Origin: Streptomyces sp. NBC_00443
GTDB lineage: Bacteria; Actinomycetota; Actinomycetes; Streptomycetales; Streptomycetaceae
Reading direction: 5' to 3'
DNA: 64,000 nucleotides
NCBI RefSeq assembly: GCF_036014175.1
Contig: NZ_CP107917.1
Span: 4,030,001 to 4,094,000, forward strand
Shown here: piece after piece, positions 50,138 through 58,419 of the stretch
Layout of the letters: each line of letters opens with the position of its first letter
Position numbering within the stretch: position 1 is the stretch's first letter
Position numbers and translations under genes: made by a program
The notes under the pieces: model-generated
Databases searched by the model: none
What the model saw: only the letters and a program-made list of their open reading frames with translations
What the model was told of the DNA's origin: nothing

Positions 50138-51232
50138 TCAGCCGAACGTCTCCTTGCGAAAACGCTTCGCTGCGAAGAGGAAGCGGTCGTTCGCGGTGCG
50201 CTCCCCGATGCTGATCCGCACGCCTTCGCCGTCGAACGAGCGCACCAGGATTCCCTCGTCGTCGCAGTCCTGGGTGAAGGCAGCCGTGCGCTCGCGGGTG
50301 GCGAGCCACACGAAGTTGGCATGGGACGGAGGCACAGTCCATCCCTGCTCCGTCAGCGCCGACGTCACCCGGTCCCGCTCGGCCACGAGCGCGGCGACCC
50401 GTTCCCGCATCAGGCCGTCGGCCCGCAGTGAGGCGATGGCCGCGTCCTGTGCGAACCGGGTCACCCCGAACGGCACGGCCGTCTTGCGCAGCGCCACCGC
50501 GACAGGTTCGTGTGCCACGGCGAAGCCCACTCGCAGACCGGCGAGCCCGAACGCCTTGGAGAAGGTGCGCAGGACACAGACATTGGGGCGGTTCCGGTAC
50601 ACCTCGATCCCATCGGGAAAGTCGTCGTCTCGGACGAACTCGATGTACGCCTCGTCGAGAACCACCAGCACGTCAGGGGGAACTCTGTCGAGGAAGCGTT
50701 CCAGCTCCGCTCGGTGGACGATGGTTCCGGTGGGGTTGTTGGGGTTGCAGACAAAGACGAGCCTGGTGCGATCGGTGATCGCGGAGGCCATCGCGGCGAG
50801 GTCGTGCGCCGCCCCGGTGGTGAGCGGGACCCGCACGGAGTCCGCCCCCACGATCTGCGTGAGCACCGGATACGCCTCGAACGACCGCCAGGCATAAAGG
50901 ACTTCGTCCCCCGGCTCGGCGACTGCCTGAAGCAGCTGCTGTGTGACGCCCACGGATCCCGTGCCCGTCGCGATGTGGGACTCCGGAACGTCGAGGTACC
51001 GGGAGAGCTCACGGACGAGTTCCCCGCAGGCCAGATCGGGATAACGGTTGACGCTGTCCGCACCGACGAGCGCCCGCTCCAGCACGCCAGGGAGCGGCGG
51101 AAAGGGGTTCTCGTTGGAGGACAGCTTGTACACGGCGCCGGCCCGCGCGCCGGAGGACGCCACGGAGCGCCCCGGCCGGTAGCCAGGTATCGACTCAAGG
51201 ACCGGCCTCAGTCTGGGTAACTGCTCGCCCAC
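50138..51232 (-). CDS. HisC-like aromatic/imidazole aminotransferase
   Basis: A 364-residue fold-type I aminotransferase (LSSNENPFPPLPGVLERAL, SVNRYPDLACGELVREL, FVCNPNNPTGTIV, LDEAYIEFV, Schiff-base lysine in RTFSKAFGLAGLRVGF). Close to actinobacterial HisC/Pat enzymes for aromatic 2-oxo acids, fitting a BacA-like neighbour. GTG 51232 is chosen because GAGGGGG lies 8 bases upstream; a GTG at 51259 is the alternative. Codon 5 (14 from the outer start) is TTA (51218-51220), so it is a candidate bldA target. It ends about 190 bp from the convergent MFS gene. Confidence 0.88.
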   Translation of the reverse strand: MGEQLPRLRPVLESIPGYRPGRSVASSGARAGAVYKLSSNENPFPPLPGVLERALVGADSVNRYPDLACGELVRELSRYLDVPESHIATGTGSVGVTQQLLQAVAEPGDEVLYAWRSFEAYPVLTQIVGADSVRVPLTTGAAHDLAAMASAITDRTRLVFVCNPNNPTGTIVHRAELERFLDRVPPDVLVVLDEAYIEFVRDDDFPDGIEVYRNRPNVCVLRTFSKAFGLAGLRVGFAVAHEPVAVALRKTAVPFGVTRFAQDAAIASLRADGLMRERVAALVAERDRVTSALTEQGWTVPPSHANFVWLATRERTAAFTQDCDDEGILVRSFDGEGVRISIGERTANDRFLFAAKRFRKETFG

Positions 51233-51425
51233 TCGCTCTGCCCCCTCAGCTGACGACACAATGAGCGGCCATGATCCTTTAAGCCCTTCGGCCTGTTCAA
51301 GGGCATCTCACCTGCTGGGCGTTGAACGCCAGGACCGGCAGGGAGGGCAGGCCCCAGGCCACTCCGCTCACGCAGGCCAGTTCGCGGCACTCCGACCGTG
51401 TGACGCGTGCCCCCCGACCAACACA

Positions 51426-51460
51426 AAAGGCCAGGTCACGAAATATGTGACCTGGCCTTT
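51426..51460. terminator. Strong hairpin terminator after tRNA-Thr
   Basis: Perfect 14-bp arms (AAAGGCCAGGTCAC and its complement) around the loop GAAATAT, with A- and T-runs at the two ends. It lies 5 bp beyond the tRNA-Thr 3' end, and its symmetry allows action in both directions. Confidence 0.9.
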
Positions 51461-51465
51461 GCCGG

Positions 51466-51539
51466 AGCCGCCTTCGGGATTCGAACCCGAGACCTACGCA
51501 TTACGAGTGCGTTGCTCTGGCCATCTGAGCTAAGGCGGC
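51466..51539 (-). tRNA. tRNA-Thr (anticodon CGT)
   Basis: 74-nt cloverleaf: acceptor stem GCCGCCT pairs with AGGCGGC, D-arm begins AGCTCAGATGG, anticodon loop CTCGTAA has anticodon CGT, and the T-arm is GGGTTCGAATCCC. CCA is not encoded at the 3' end. The 3' end faces the accessory island to the left, and the terminator hairpin follows at once. Confidence 0.95.
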
Positions 51540-51794
51540 GCGCTGTCCGCACTATGGTGCGATCAGCAACGTCGGTAAGTCTACACAGTTTCCGAGGGTG
51601 CTCCGTACCGGCCCCTACCCGGCCCGCCCCAACCCTCGGCGGCCCTCCCAGGTGCCCCTCCCGTGCCCCTCCCGACCTCCGCCGATCGCCCGCCGACCCG
51701 CTCGACCCGCGCCCCGGAGCCAAGTGCTCCGGGACCTCCGGACGGTACTCCGGGGCCCGGGCTCCACGCCCCGGGCCCTCCGGCCACGCCATTC

Positions 51795-53432
51795 TCAGCA
51801 GCGCTTGTCCCGAGCAGGCGGCGTCCCCCGGAGGAGATAGGCGTTGATCGTCCTGTCGATGCACGAGCTGCCCCGCCCGTACGCCGTGTGGCCGTCGCCG
51901 TCGTAGGTGAGGAGGCGGGACGAGGAGAGCTGGCGGGAGAGGGCCTTGGCCCAGCGGTAAGGGGTGGCCGGGTCGCGGGTGGTGCCGACCACGACGATGG
52001 GGGCCGCGCCCCTCGCCTCGATGCGGTGCGGCTCGCCGGTAGGCGCCACCGGCCAGTACGCACAGTTCAGGGTGGCCCAGGCGAGGCCCTTGCCGAAGAC
52101 GGGGGACGCCTTCTCGAAGGCGGGGAGGGCTGCGCGTACCTCCTCGGGGGTGGAGAAGGCCGCCGGGAGGTCCACGCAGTTGACCGCCGCGTTGGCGAAC
52201 ATCAGGTTCGTGTAGCGGCCGTCGGAGTCGCGCTCGTAGTAGCTGTCGGAGAGGACGAGGAGGCCCCCGCCGTCGTTCTCCCGCATCGCCGCGGACAGGG
52301 CGTCGCGCAGGGTGGCCCAGGCTCCCTCGTCGTACATCGCCGCGATCACGCCGGTGGTGGCGAGGGATTCGCTGAGCTCACGGCCGGCCGCGTCGCCGGT
52401 CGGGATCGGCCGCGCGTCGAGCTTCTCGAAGAAGGCCTTGAGGTTCTTGCCGACTTCGTTCGCCTTCGTGCCCAGCGGACAGTCCCGCCGCCGCACGCAG
52501 TCCCGCGCGAACGCCCGGAACGCCGTCTCGAATCCCGCCGTCTGGTCGAGGTTCATCCGGCGAGCGGGCAGGGACGGGTCCATCCCGCCATCCAGGACCA
52601 GCCGGCCCACCCGGTCCGGGAAGAGCCCGGCGTACGTCGCCCCGAGGAAGGTGCCGTACGACGCCCCCACATACGACAGCTTCTCGTCCCCCAGCACCGA
52701 ACGGAGGAGGTCCATGTCCCGGGCCGCCTCGGCAGTGGAGACATGCCGGAGCAGGCCGGGCGCGTCCGCTCCGCAGCCCTCCGCGAACTTCTTGTACGCG
52801 CTGACGAGCCGACCGGTCTCCTTGGCGTCGTCGGGCGTGAAGTCCGTCTGCGTGTACGCGTCCATTTCGCGGCCGTCGAGGCATTCGACGGGCTCACTGC
52901 TCGCGACGCCGCGCGGGTCGACCGCGACCATGTCGTACTGGGCCCGCACCTCCATCGGGTAGCCGATCCCCGCGTACTGCTGGAGGTAGCCGATCGCCGA
53001 ACCGCCCGGACCGCCCGGGTTCACCAGTAGCGACCCGAGCCGCTTGCCCGGTCCCGTCGCCTTCTTGCGGGCCACCGCGAGACGGGTCTCCCCGCCGTCC
53101 GGCTTGGCGTAGTCGAGCGGCACCTTGAAGGTCGTGCACTGGAAGCCGGGCACCCCGCAGCTGTGCCAGGTCAGCTTCTGTGCGTAGTACGGCGTGAGCG
53201 CGGCCGGCGTCGCCCTCGGCAGCGCGGCAAGAGCCGCCCCGGCCGCCGGACTTCCGGTTTTCATCGTCGCGTCGGGCGCCCCACCGGAGGAGCAGGCGGA
53301 GACGAGCAGCGCGGCAACGGCGAGAAGGGTGCCGAGCGTGCCGGCCCGCCGTGGGGTCGAGCGGCGGTGGCGTGGGCCCGGCCCGCTGGGGCTCGGGTCC
53401 GGGATGACTGGAGAGCTGCGCCTGGTGTGCAT
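51795..53432 (-). CDS. Secreted alpha/beta-hydrolase lipoprotein, tripeptidyl aminopeptidase (SlpD/Tap) family
   Basis: A 545-residue exported serine peptidase that removes N-terminal tripeptides in characterised Streptomyces relatives. The signal peptide ends in lipobox VSAC. Next come the oxyanion segment LLVNPGGPGGSAIGYLQQYAG, the nucleophile GASYGTFLGATYAG, and the C-terminal TAP domain with DPATPYRW (Asp) and GDGHTAYGRGSSCID (His). ATG at 53432. It lies between tRNA-Thr and holB, all on the same strand. Confidence 0.9.
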   Translation of the reverse strand: MHTRRSSPVIPDPSPSGPGPRHRRSTPRRAGTLGTLLAVAALLVSACSSGGAPDATMKTGSPAAGAALAALPRATPAALTPYYAQKLTWHSCGVPGFQCTTFKVPLDYAKPDGGETRLAVARKKATGPGKRLGSLLVNPGGPGGSAIGYLQQYAGIGYPMEVRAQYDMVAVDPRGVASSEPVECLDGREMDAYTQTDFTPDDAKETGRLVSAYKKFAEGCGADAPGLLRHVSTAEAARDMDLLRSVLGDEKLSYVGASYGTFLGATYAGLFPDRVGRLVLDGGMDPSLPARRMNLDQTAGFETAFRAFARDCVRRRDCPLGTKANEVGKNLKAFFEKLDARPIPTGDAAGRELSESLATTGVIAAMYDEGAWATLRDALSAAMRENDGGGLLVLSDSYYERDSDGRYTNLMFANAAVNCVDLPAAFSTPEEVRAALPAFEKASPVFGKGLAWATLNCAYWPVAPTGEPHRIEARGAAPIVVVGTTRDPATPYRWAKALSRQLSSSRLLTYDGDGHTAYGRGSSCIDRTINAYLLRGTPPARDKRC

Positions 53433-53588
53433 TTGGCGAGCGTAACTCTGTGCAGTGGTTTGGATGCTGTGCGTGCGCGTCGCGGCTCGTACGTGTTACA
53501 TGGTCAACCTTCTGTTGATCACTTGTCGGTACCTGGCCGGGGGACGGCCGGGACGGCCAGGCGGCGGGGCGACGGCCCTCCCGGCGGT

Positions 53589-54793
53589 TCAGCCCGCTCG
53601 GAGTGCCATGGTCATCGCCTCCACCGCCAGCAGAGGCGCCACATTGCGGTCGAGGGCGTCGCGGCAGGCGGCGATCGCCTCGATGCGGCGGAGCGTGGAC
53701 TCCGGGGAACTGTCGCGCGCGAGGCGGTCCAGGGCGTCCCCGGCATCGGTGTTGGCGAGGGCCACGCGGGAGCCGAGCTGCAGGGCGAGGACGTCGCGGT
53801 AGAAGGCGGTGAGGTCGGTCAGGGCGAGGTCGAGGCTGTCGCGCTGGGTGCGTGTACGGCGCCGCTTCTGCTTGTCCTCCAGGTCCTTCATCACGCCCGC
53901 CGTGCCGCGCGGCATCCTGCCGCCCTGGGCCGCGCCCAGCGCCGCCTTCAGCTCTTCGGTCTCCTTGGCGTCCATCTCCTCGGCGAGCTGCTTGGCGTCC
54001 TCGGCGGCGGCGTCCACCAGCTCTTGTGCAGCTCTGAGGCAGGCGCCGACTTCGCCGAGCCGGAGCGGCAGCTTGAGCACGGCGGCCCGGCGATCGCGGG
54101 CGGCGGGGTCGGTGGCCAGGCGGCGAGCCCGGTCGACGTGGCCCTGGGTGGCGCGGGCCGCAGCGGCGGCGACTTCGGGTTCGATGCCTTCTCGCCGTAC
54201 GAGCATGTCGGCGATGGCGGTCACCGAGGGCGTGCTCAGGTTCAGGTGGCGGCAGCGGGAGCGGATGGTGGGGAGGACGTCCTCGACGGAAGGGGCGCAG
54301 AGCAGCCAGACCGTGCGGGGGGCGGGCTCCTCCACTGCCTTCAGCACGGCGTTGGCGGACTTCTCGTTCAGCCGCTCGGCGTCCTCGACCAGGATGATCT
54401 GCCAGCGGCCGTTCGCCGGCGAGGTGAACGACTTGCGGACGGTGTCCCGCATGTCGTCGGCGAGGATCTGGGCGCCGACGGCGGCGACGGTGTTGACGTC
54501 GGCATGCGTGCCGACGAGTGCCGTATGGCACCCGTCGCAGAAGCCGCACCCGGGGCGCCGCCCAGCGCCCTGTCCGGACTGACGCACTGCAACGCGGCGG
54601 CGAAGGCCCGCGCCGTCTGATTCCGGCCCGCCCCGGGTGGACCCGTGAACAACCAGGCATGCGTCATCTTGGACGCCTCGGGGGGCGGCGCGCCGGTGGC
54701 AGCGGCGGTGACGAGGGCATCAGCGTCCCGAGCGGCAGCACCCAGCTGCTCACTCACCCTCTCCTGTCCCACCAGGTCGTCCCACACGCTCAC
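53589..54793 (-). CDS. holB: DNA polymerase III delta-prime subunit, interrupted by a one-base frameshift
   Basis: Clamp-loader subunit, essential for replication. The N-terminal part from ATG 54793 (MSVWDDLVGQERVSEQLGAA; WLFTGPPGAGRNQTARAFAAALQC) and the rest (CGFCDGCHTALVGTHADVNT; ILVEDAERLNEKSANAVLKA; IRSRCRHLNLS) lie in different frames. One missing G in the minus-strand run CCCCGGG at about 54549-54554 explains the break; restoring it joins GGAPG to CGFCDGC and completes the zinc module. Because holB is essential, an assembly error is likelier than a real mutation. The P-loop lysine is Arg, as usual for delta-prime. About 400 residues when repaired. Confidence 0.9.
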
Positions 54794-54928
54794 GGGTCCC
54801 GCCGCCCTTCGCTCACATTTCGCGGTGCGGGATCCATTGTGCGGGGCAGCACTGACAACGCGTGACGGAGCGGGCAGAGCCGCCCCCGCGGACGGCTCCA
54901 GCTTCGCGTCGGGCCGACCGGACCCCAG

Positions 54929-54980
54929 CCAGACCCTGAGCCGAGTCGGCCGAAACCAGACCCTGAGCCGAGTCGGCCGA
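54929..54980. repeat. Tandem repeat, two copies of 25 bp
   Basis: A 25-bp unit beginning CCAGACCCTGAG and ending GAGTCGGCCGA is present twice (54929-54953 and 54956-54980), separated by two A residues, in the gap between holB and tmk. No function is evident. Confidence 0.7.
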
Positions 54981-54997
54981 CCTCAACACCAACGACC

Positions 54998-57900
54998 TCA
55001 GCGCCGCCGCCCCCGGCCCCCGTCCTCGTCCTCGTGCGGCCCCAGCAGCTCATCCGCCAGCGTGGGCAGATCATCCAGCGGCGTCTCCTCGGCCCAGTCG
55101 GACCGAGCCCTTCGCCGCGGCGCTCCGGCCTCGTCGACCTGAGGCATCTCGCGTGTGCGTTCCTCCTCGCGGAAGTACCCCGGCGGGACCCGATCCGCGG
55201 ACTCCCCCGACACCGGAGGCAGCACCGCAGTCTCATCCGCCGCCCCCGGAGGAACCGGCGGCAGCACAGCGGTCTCATCGGCGGCACCGGGCGCCACCGG
55301 CGGCAGCACGGCCGTCTCGTCAGCCGCTCCCGACGGCGCCGGCGGCTGCGGCAGCTTCGCCGTCACCTCGGCTTCGGACTCCCCGGAGGCACGGCCGCCG
55401 AAGGAACGGTCACCGGAAGCAGAGCCACCGGAGGCACGGTCCCTCGAAGCGCCCTCATCGCCCGTCCCCCGCCGCTCCTCATCCCGCACCGGCCGCAGCA
55501 CAGTCGTCTCGTCCGGGGTCCCGCCCGGTGCCTGCCCCGGCGTAACGACCGGCGTCGGCACCGTCAACGCGTCCCCAGGAGCAGCCCCGCCAGCGGGCGC
55601 CGCCGGCTTCGGGCCCGCCTGGGCCTGCGCAGCCGCCTGCTCGGCCAGGCGCCGAGCCTCCTCGGCCCGCAGCAAGGCTTCCTCCGCCTTGCGCTGCTTC
55701 TCCAGGCGGACCGCTTCCGCCTCGGCCCGCAGCCGGGCCTCTTCCTCGGCCTGCTTGCGGCGGCGTTCCTCGTCGGCCTTGCGGCGCGCTTCCTCCTCGG
55801 CGCGTACCTTCTCCTCCGCGAGGAGCCGCTGCCGCTCCTCCTCGGCCCTTCGACGTGCTTCCTCGGCCCGCAGCCGGGCCTCCTCCGCCTGCCGTTCGGC
55901 CTCGCGCCGCTGCGCCTCCTCCAGCTCGCGCCGCTTGCGCTCCTCCTCCTCGGCCCGCAGCCGGGCGAGCTGCTCCTGGCGCTCACGCTCCAGGCGCTCC
56001 TCCTCGGCCTTACGGGCGGCCTCTTCCTCGGCCTTGCGGCGGGCCTCCTCCTCGGCCTTGCGGCGCGCTTCCTCCTGCGCCTGGATCTCCGCCTCCGACA
56101 GCGGCAGCAGCTGGTCGAGCCGGTGCCGGATGACGGTCGTCACGGCCTCGGGCTCCTGGCCCGCGTCCACCACCAGGTACCGACCGGGGTCGGACGCGGC
56201 CAGCGTCAGGAATCCGGAGCGCACGCGCGCGTGGAACTCGGCCGGCTCCGACTCCAGCCGGTCCGGCGCCTCGGTGAACCGCTCGCGGGCGATCTCCGGC
56301 GAGACGTCCAGCAGCACCGTCAGATGCGGCGCGAGTCCGTTCGTCGCCCAGCGGTTGATCCGGGCGATCTCCGTCGGGGACAGGTCACGGCCCGCCCCCT
56401 GGTAGGCGACCGAGGAGTCGACGTACCGGTCCGAGATCACGACCGCGCCGCGCTCCAGCGCGGGCCGGACCACCGTGTCGACGTGCTCCGCGCGGTCCGC
56501 CGCGTACAGCAGCGCCTCGGCCCGGTGCGACAGGCCCGCGCTGGACACGTCCAGCAGGATCGACCGCAGCCGCTTGCCGACCGCCGTCGCCCCCGGCTCG
56601 CGCGTGACGACGACCTCGTGGCCCTTGCCGCGGATCCACTCGGCGAGCGCCTCGGCCTGGGTGGACTTCCCGGCGCCGTCGCCGCCTTCCAGAGCGATGA
56701 AGAAGCCGGCCGTCGCGGGCACCTGCTCGGGGTCGTCCCCGCCGAGCAGCGCGTCCCTCAGGTCGTGGCGCAGCGGCACCCCGGAGCGGTCGTCGACCTT
56801 GGCCAGCACCAGCACGGCCACCGGCAGCAGCAGCGCGCCGACCAGCATCAGCGTGAACGCCGCACCGCCGTGCGCGAAGACGAACTTGCCGCTCTCCAGC
56901 CGGTGCGGACCGATCAGCGCGGCCACCAGCGGCGCGATCACCGCGCCGAGCGCCACACAGACCCGTACGACCGCGTGCAGATGCTCCGTCGTGCGCGCGC
57001 GCCGGAATTCCTCGGCCTCCTGGTCGAGCAGGGTGTGCCCGGTGTTGGCGGCCACGCCCGCGCCGACCCCGGCCAGCGCGACGATCAGCAGCACGGTGGT
57101 GACGTCCGGGACGAGTCCCGCGGCCAGCAGCGCGACGCCGGTGAAGGCGATCACCAGCGCCAGCAGCCGGCGCCGCGACAGCGAGGGCAGCACGGAGGGC
57201 GCCGTACGGATGCCGACGACCACGCCGCCGGTCAGCAGGAGCACCAGCAGGCCGTACAGCACCGGGCCGCCGCCCAGGTCCTTGGCGTGCAGCACGGACA
57301 CGGCGACCACGGCGGACACCGCTCCGGCGACTGCCGCGCACGCCGTCACCAGCAGCGGGATCGCGCCGGTACGGCCCTTGTCGACGCCCGTGCCGGTCTT
57401 CGGACGGCGCAGCCCCTCAAGTGGCGACCGCGCGCGGGGGGTGCGCGTGTCCGGCAGCTCCAGGAAGGTCAGCACGGACAGGGAGGCGGCGAACAGACCG
57501 GCCGCGACATACGACGCGAGAGCCGCCTGGTGCTGCTCGAACCAGTCGAGACCGGTACCGAGCAGGTTGTTCAGCAGGGCCGCGACGACAAGCGCCGCGG
57601 CAGCCAGCGGGATCGCCACGAAGCCCGTACGCAGCGACAGGCGGCGCAGGGCGTCCAAGTGGTCCGGCAGCGGCCGTACGGTCGCGCCCTCCGGCGGCGG
57701 GGGCGGCAGCAGCGCGGGCGCCGCGCTCTCCCGGCACACGGTCCAGAAGCGCTCGGCGACGCCGGTGACGAAGACCGTGACGAGCAGGAGGGCCAGTGCA
57801 TTGTCCGGCGTCCAGTCGATCCACAGGGGGGCGACGATCAGCATGGCGGCCCGCAGTCCGTCCGCGCCGACCATGGTCCAGCGCCGGTCGAGCGGGCCGT

Positions 57901-58231
57901 CCTGGGAGGTGAGCGAGGTCAGGGGGCCGAGGAGTACGGCGCCGAAGAGCAGCGTCGCCAGGATGCGCACCCCGAAGACGGTCGCCACTGCGAACGCCAC
58001 GCCCCGGTATCCGCCGCCGAACGACCCCTCGGCGATCGCCGCCTGAAGGGCCAGCAGCACCAGCACCAGGAGGGCGAGGATGTCGCCGACACCCCCTACC
58101 AGCTGCGCGCTCCACAGCCGCTTGAGCTGCGGTCGGCGCAGCAGGGCGCGGACGGCACGCTCGCGGGAGTCCGCGGCCAGGGCGTCGTCGGGGGCGGGGT
58201 GGTGGGCCGTTGGCTGGTCGGCTCGCGTCAT
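54998..58231 (-). CDS. tmk: Thymidylate kinase fused to an MFS-like membrane domain and a long charged tail
   Basis: dTMP kinase supplies dTDP for DNA synthesis. The 1077-residue protein starts with an MFS-like domain of about 490 residues. The kinase proper follows (about 505-720): FIALEGGDGAGKSTQAEAL, TREPGATAVGKRLRS and SDRYVDSSVAYQGAGR. Next is a Glu/Arg/Ala coiled coil of about 170 residues (EEARRKAEEEARRKAEEE), then a Pro-rich acidic end with DETTVLRPV and three tandem DETAVLPPV units. This membrane fusion is known from Streptomyces. It precedes holB and follows topA. Why the enzyme is tethered is unknown. Confidence 0.92.
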   Translation of the reverse strand: MTRADQPTAHHPAPDDALAADSRERAVRALLRRPQLKRLWSAQLVGGVGDILALLVLVLLALQAAIAEGSFGGGYRGVAFAVATVFGVRILATLLFGAVLLGPLTSLTSQDGPLDRRWTMVGADGLRAAMLIVAPLWIDWTPDNALALLLVTVFVTGVAERFWTVCRESAAPALLPPPPPEGATVRPLPDHLDALRRLSLRTGFVAIPLAAAALVVAALLNNLLGTGLDWFEQHQAALASYVAAGLFAASLSVLTFLELPDTRTPRARSPLEGLRRPKTGTGVDKGRTGAIPLLVTACAAVAGAVSAVVAVSVLHAKDLGGGPVLYGLLVLLLTGGVVVGIRTAPSVLPSLSRRRLLALVIAFTGVALLAAGLVPDVTTVLLIVALAGVGAGVAANTGHTLLDQEAEEFRRARTTEHLHAVVRVCVALGAVIAPLVAALIGPHRLESGKFVFAHGGAAFTLMLVGALLLPVAVLVLAKVDDRSGVPLRHDLRDALLGGDDPEQVPATAGFFIALEGGDGAGKSTQAEALAEWIRGKGHEVVVTREPGATAVGKRLRSILLDVSSAGLSHRAEALLYAADRAEHVDTVVRPALERGAVVISDRYVDSSVAYQGAGRDLSPTEIARINRWATNGLAPHLTVLLDVSPEIARERFTEAPDRLESEPAEFHARVRSGFLTLAASDPGRYLVVDAGQEPEAVTTVIRHRLDQLLPLSEAEIQAQEEARRKAEEEARRKAEEEAARKAEEERLERERQEQLARLRAEEEERKRRELEEAQRREAERQAEEARLRAEEARRRAEEERQRLLAEEKVRAEEEARRKADEERRRKQAEEEARLRAEAEAVRLEKQRKAEEALLRAEEARRLAEQAAAQAQAGPKPAAPAGGAAPGDALTVPTPVVTPGQAPGGTPDETTVLRPVRDEERRGTGDEGASRDRASGGSASGDRSFGGRASGESEAEVTAKLPQPPAPSGAADETAVLPPVAPGAADETAVLPPVPPGAADETAVLPPVSGESADRVPPGYFREEERTREMPQVDEAGAPRRRARSDWAEETPLDDLPTLADELLGPHEDEDGGRGRRR

Positions 58232-58419
58232 GCTTTCAGCCTATCGGGACCCACCGACAGCCCGGCGCTCCCGCCCGAACGTACGCACGCCCCGACACCA
58301 AACTGATGCCGAGGCGTTCGTTTTGCGAACCGGAAGTGAGGAACCGGACCCTCAATCGGCCCCCGTGACAGCCCGGTTGGACTTCACGAAGACCGATCGC
58401 TCCTCGCGGAGGCGGCGGC

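Noticed and set aside
47337..50897. An open frame of almost 1200 codons on the plus strand across the BacD-like ligase and MFS genes.
   Set aside because: It crosses two well-supported genes in other frames and has no recognisable protein signature.
54929..54980. The 25-bp tandem repeat as a regulatory array.
   Set aside because: Only two copies, in a short gap after the tmk stop, with no dyad symmetry; likely a simple local duplication.
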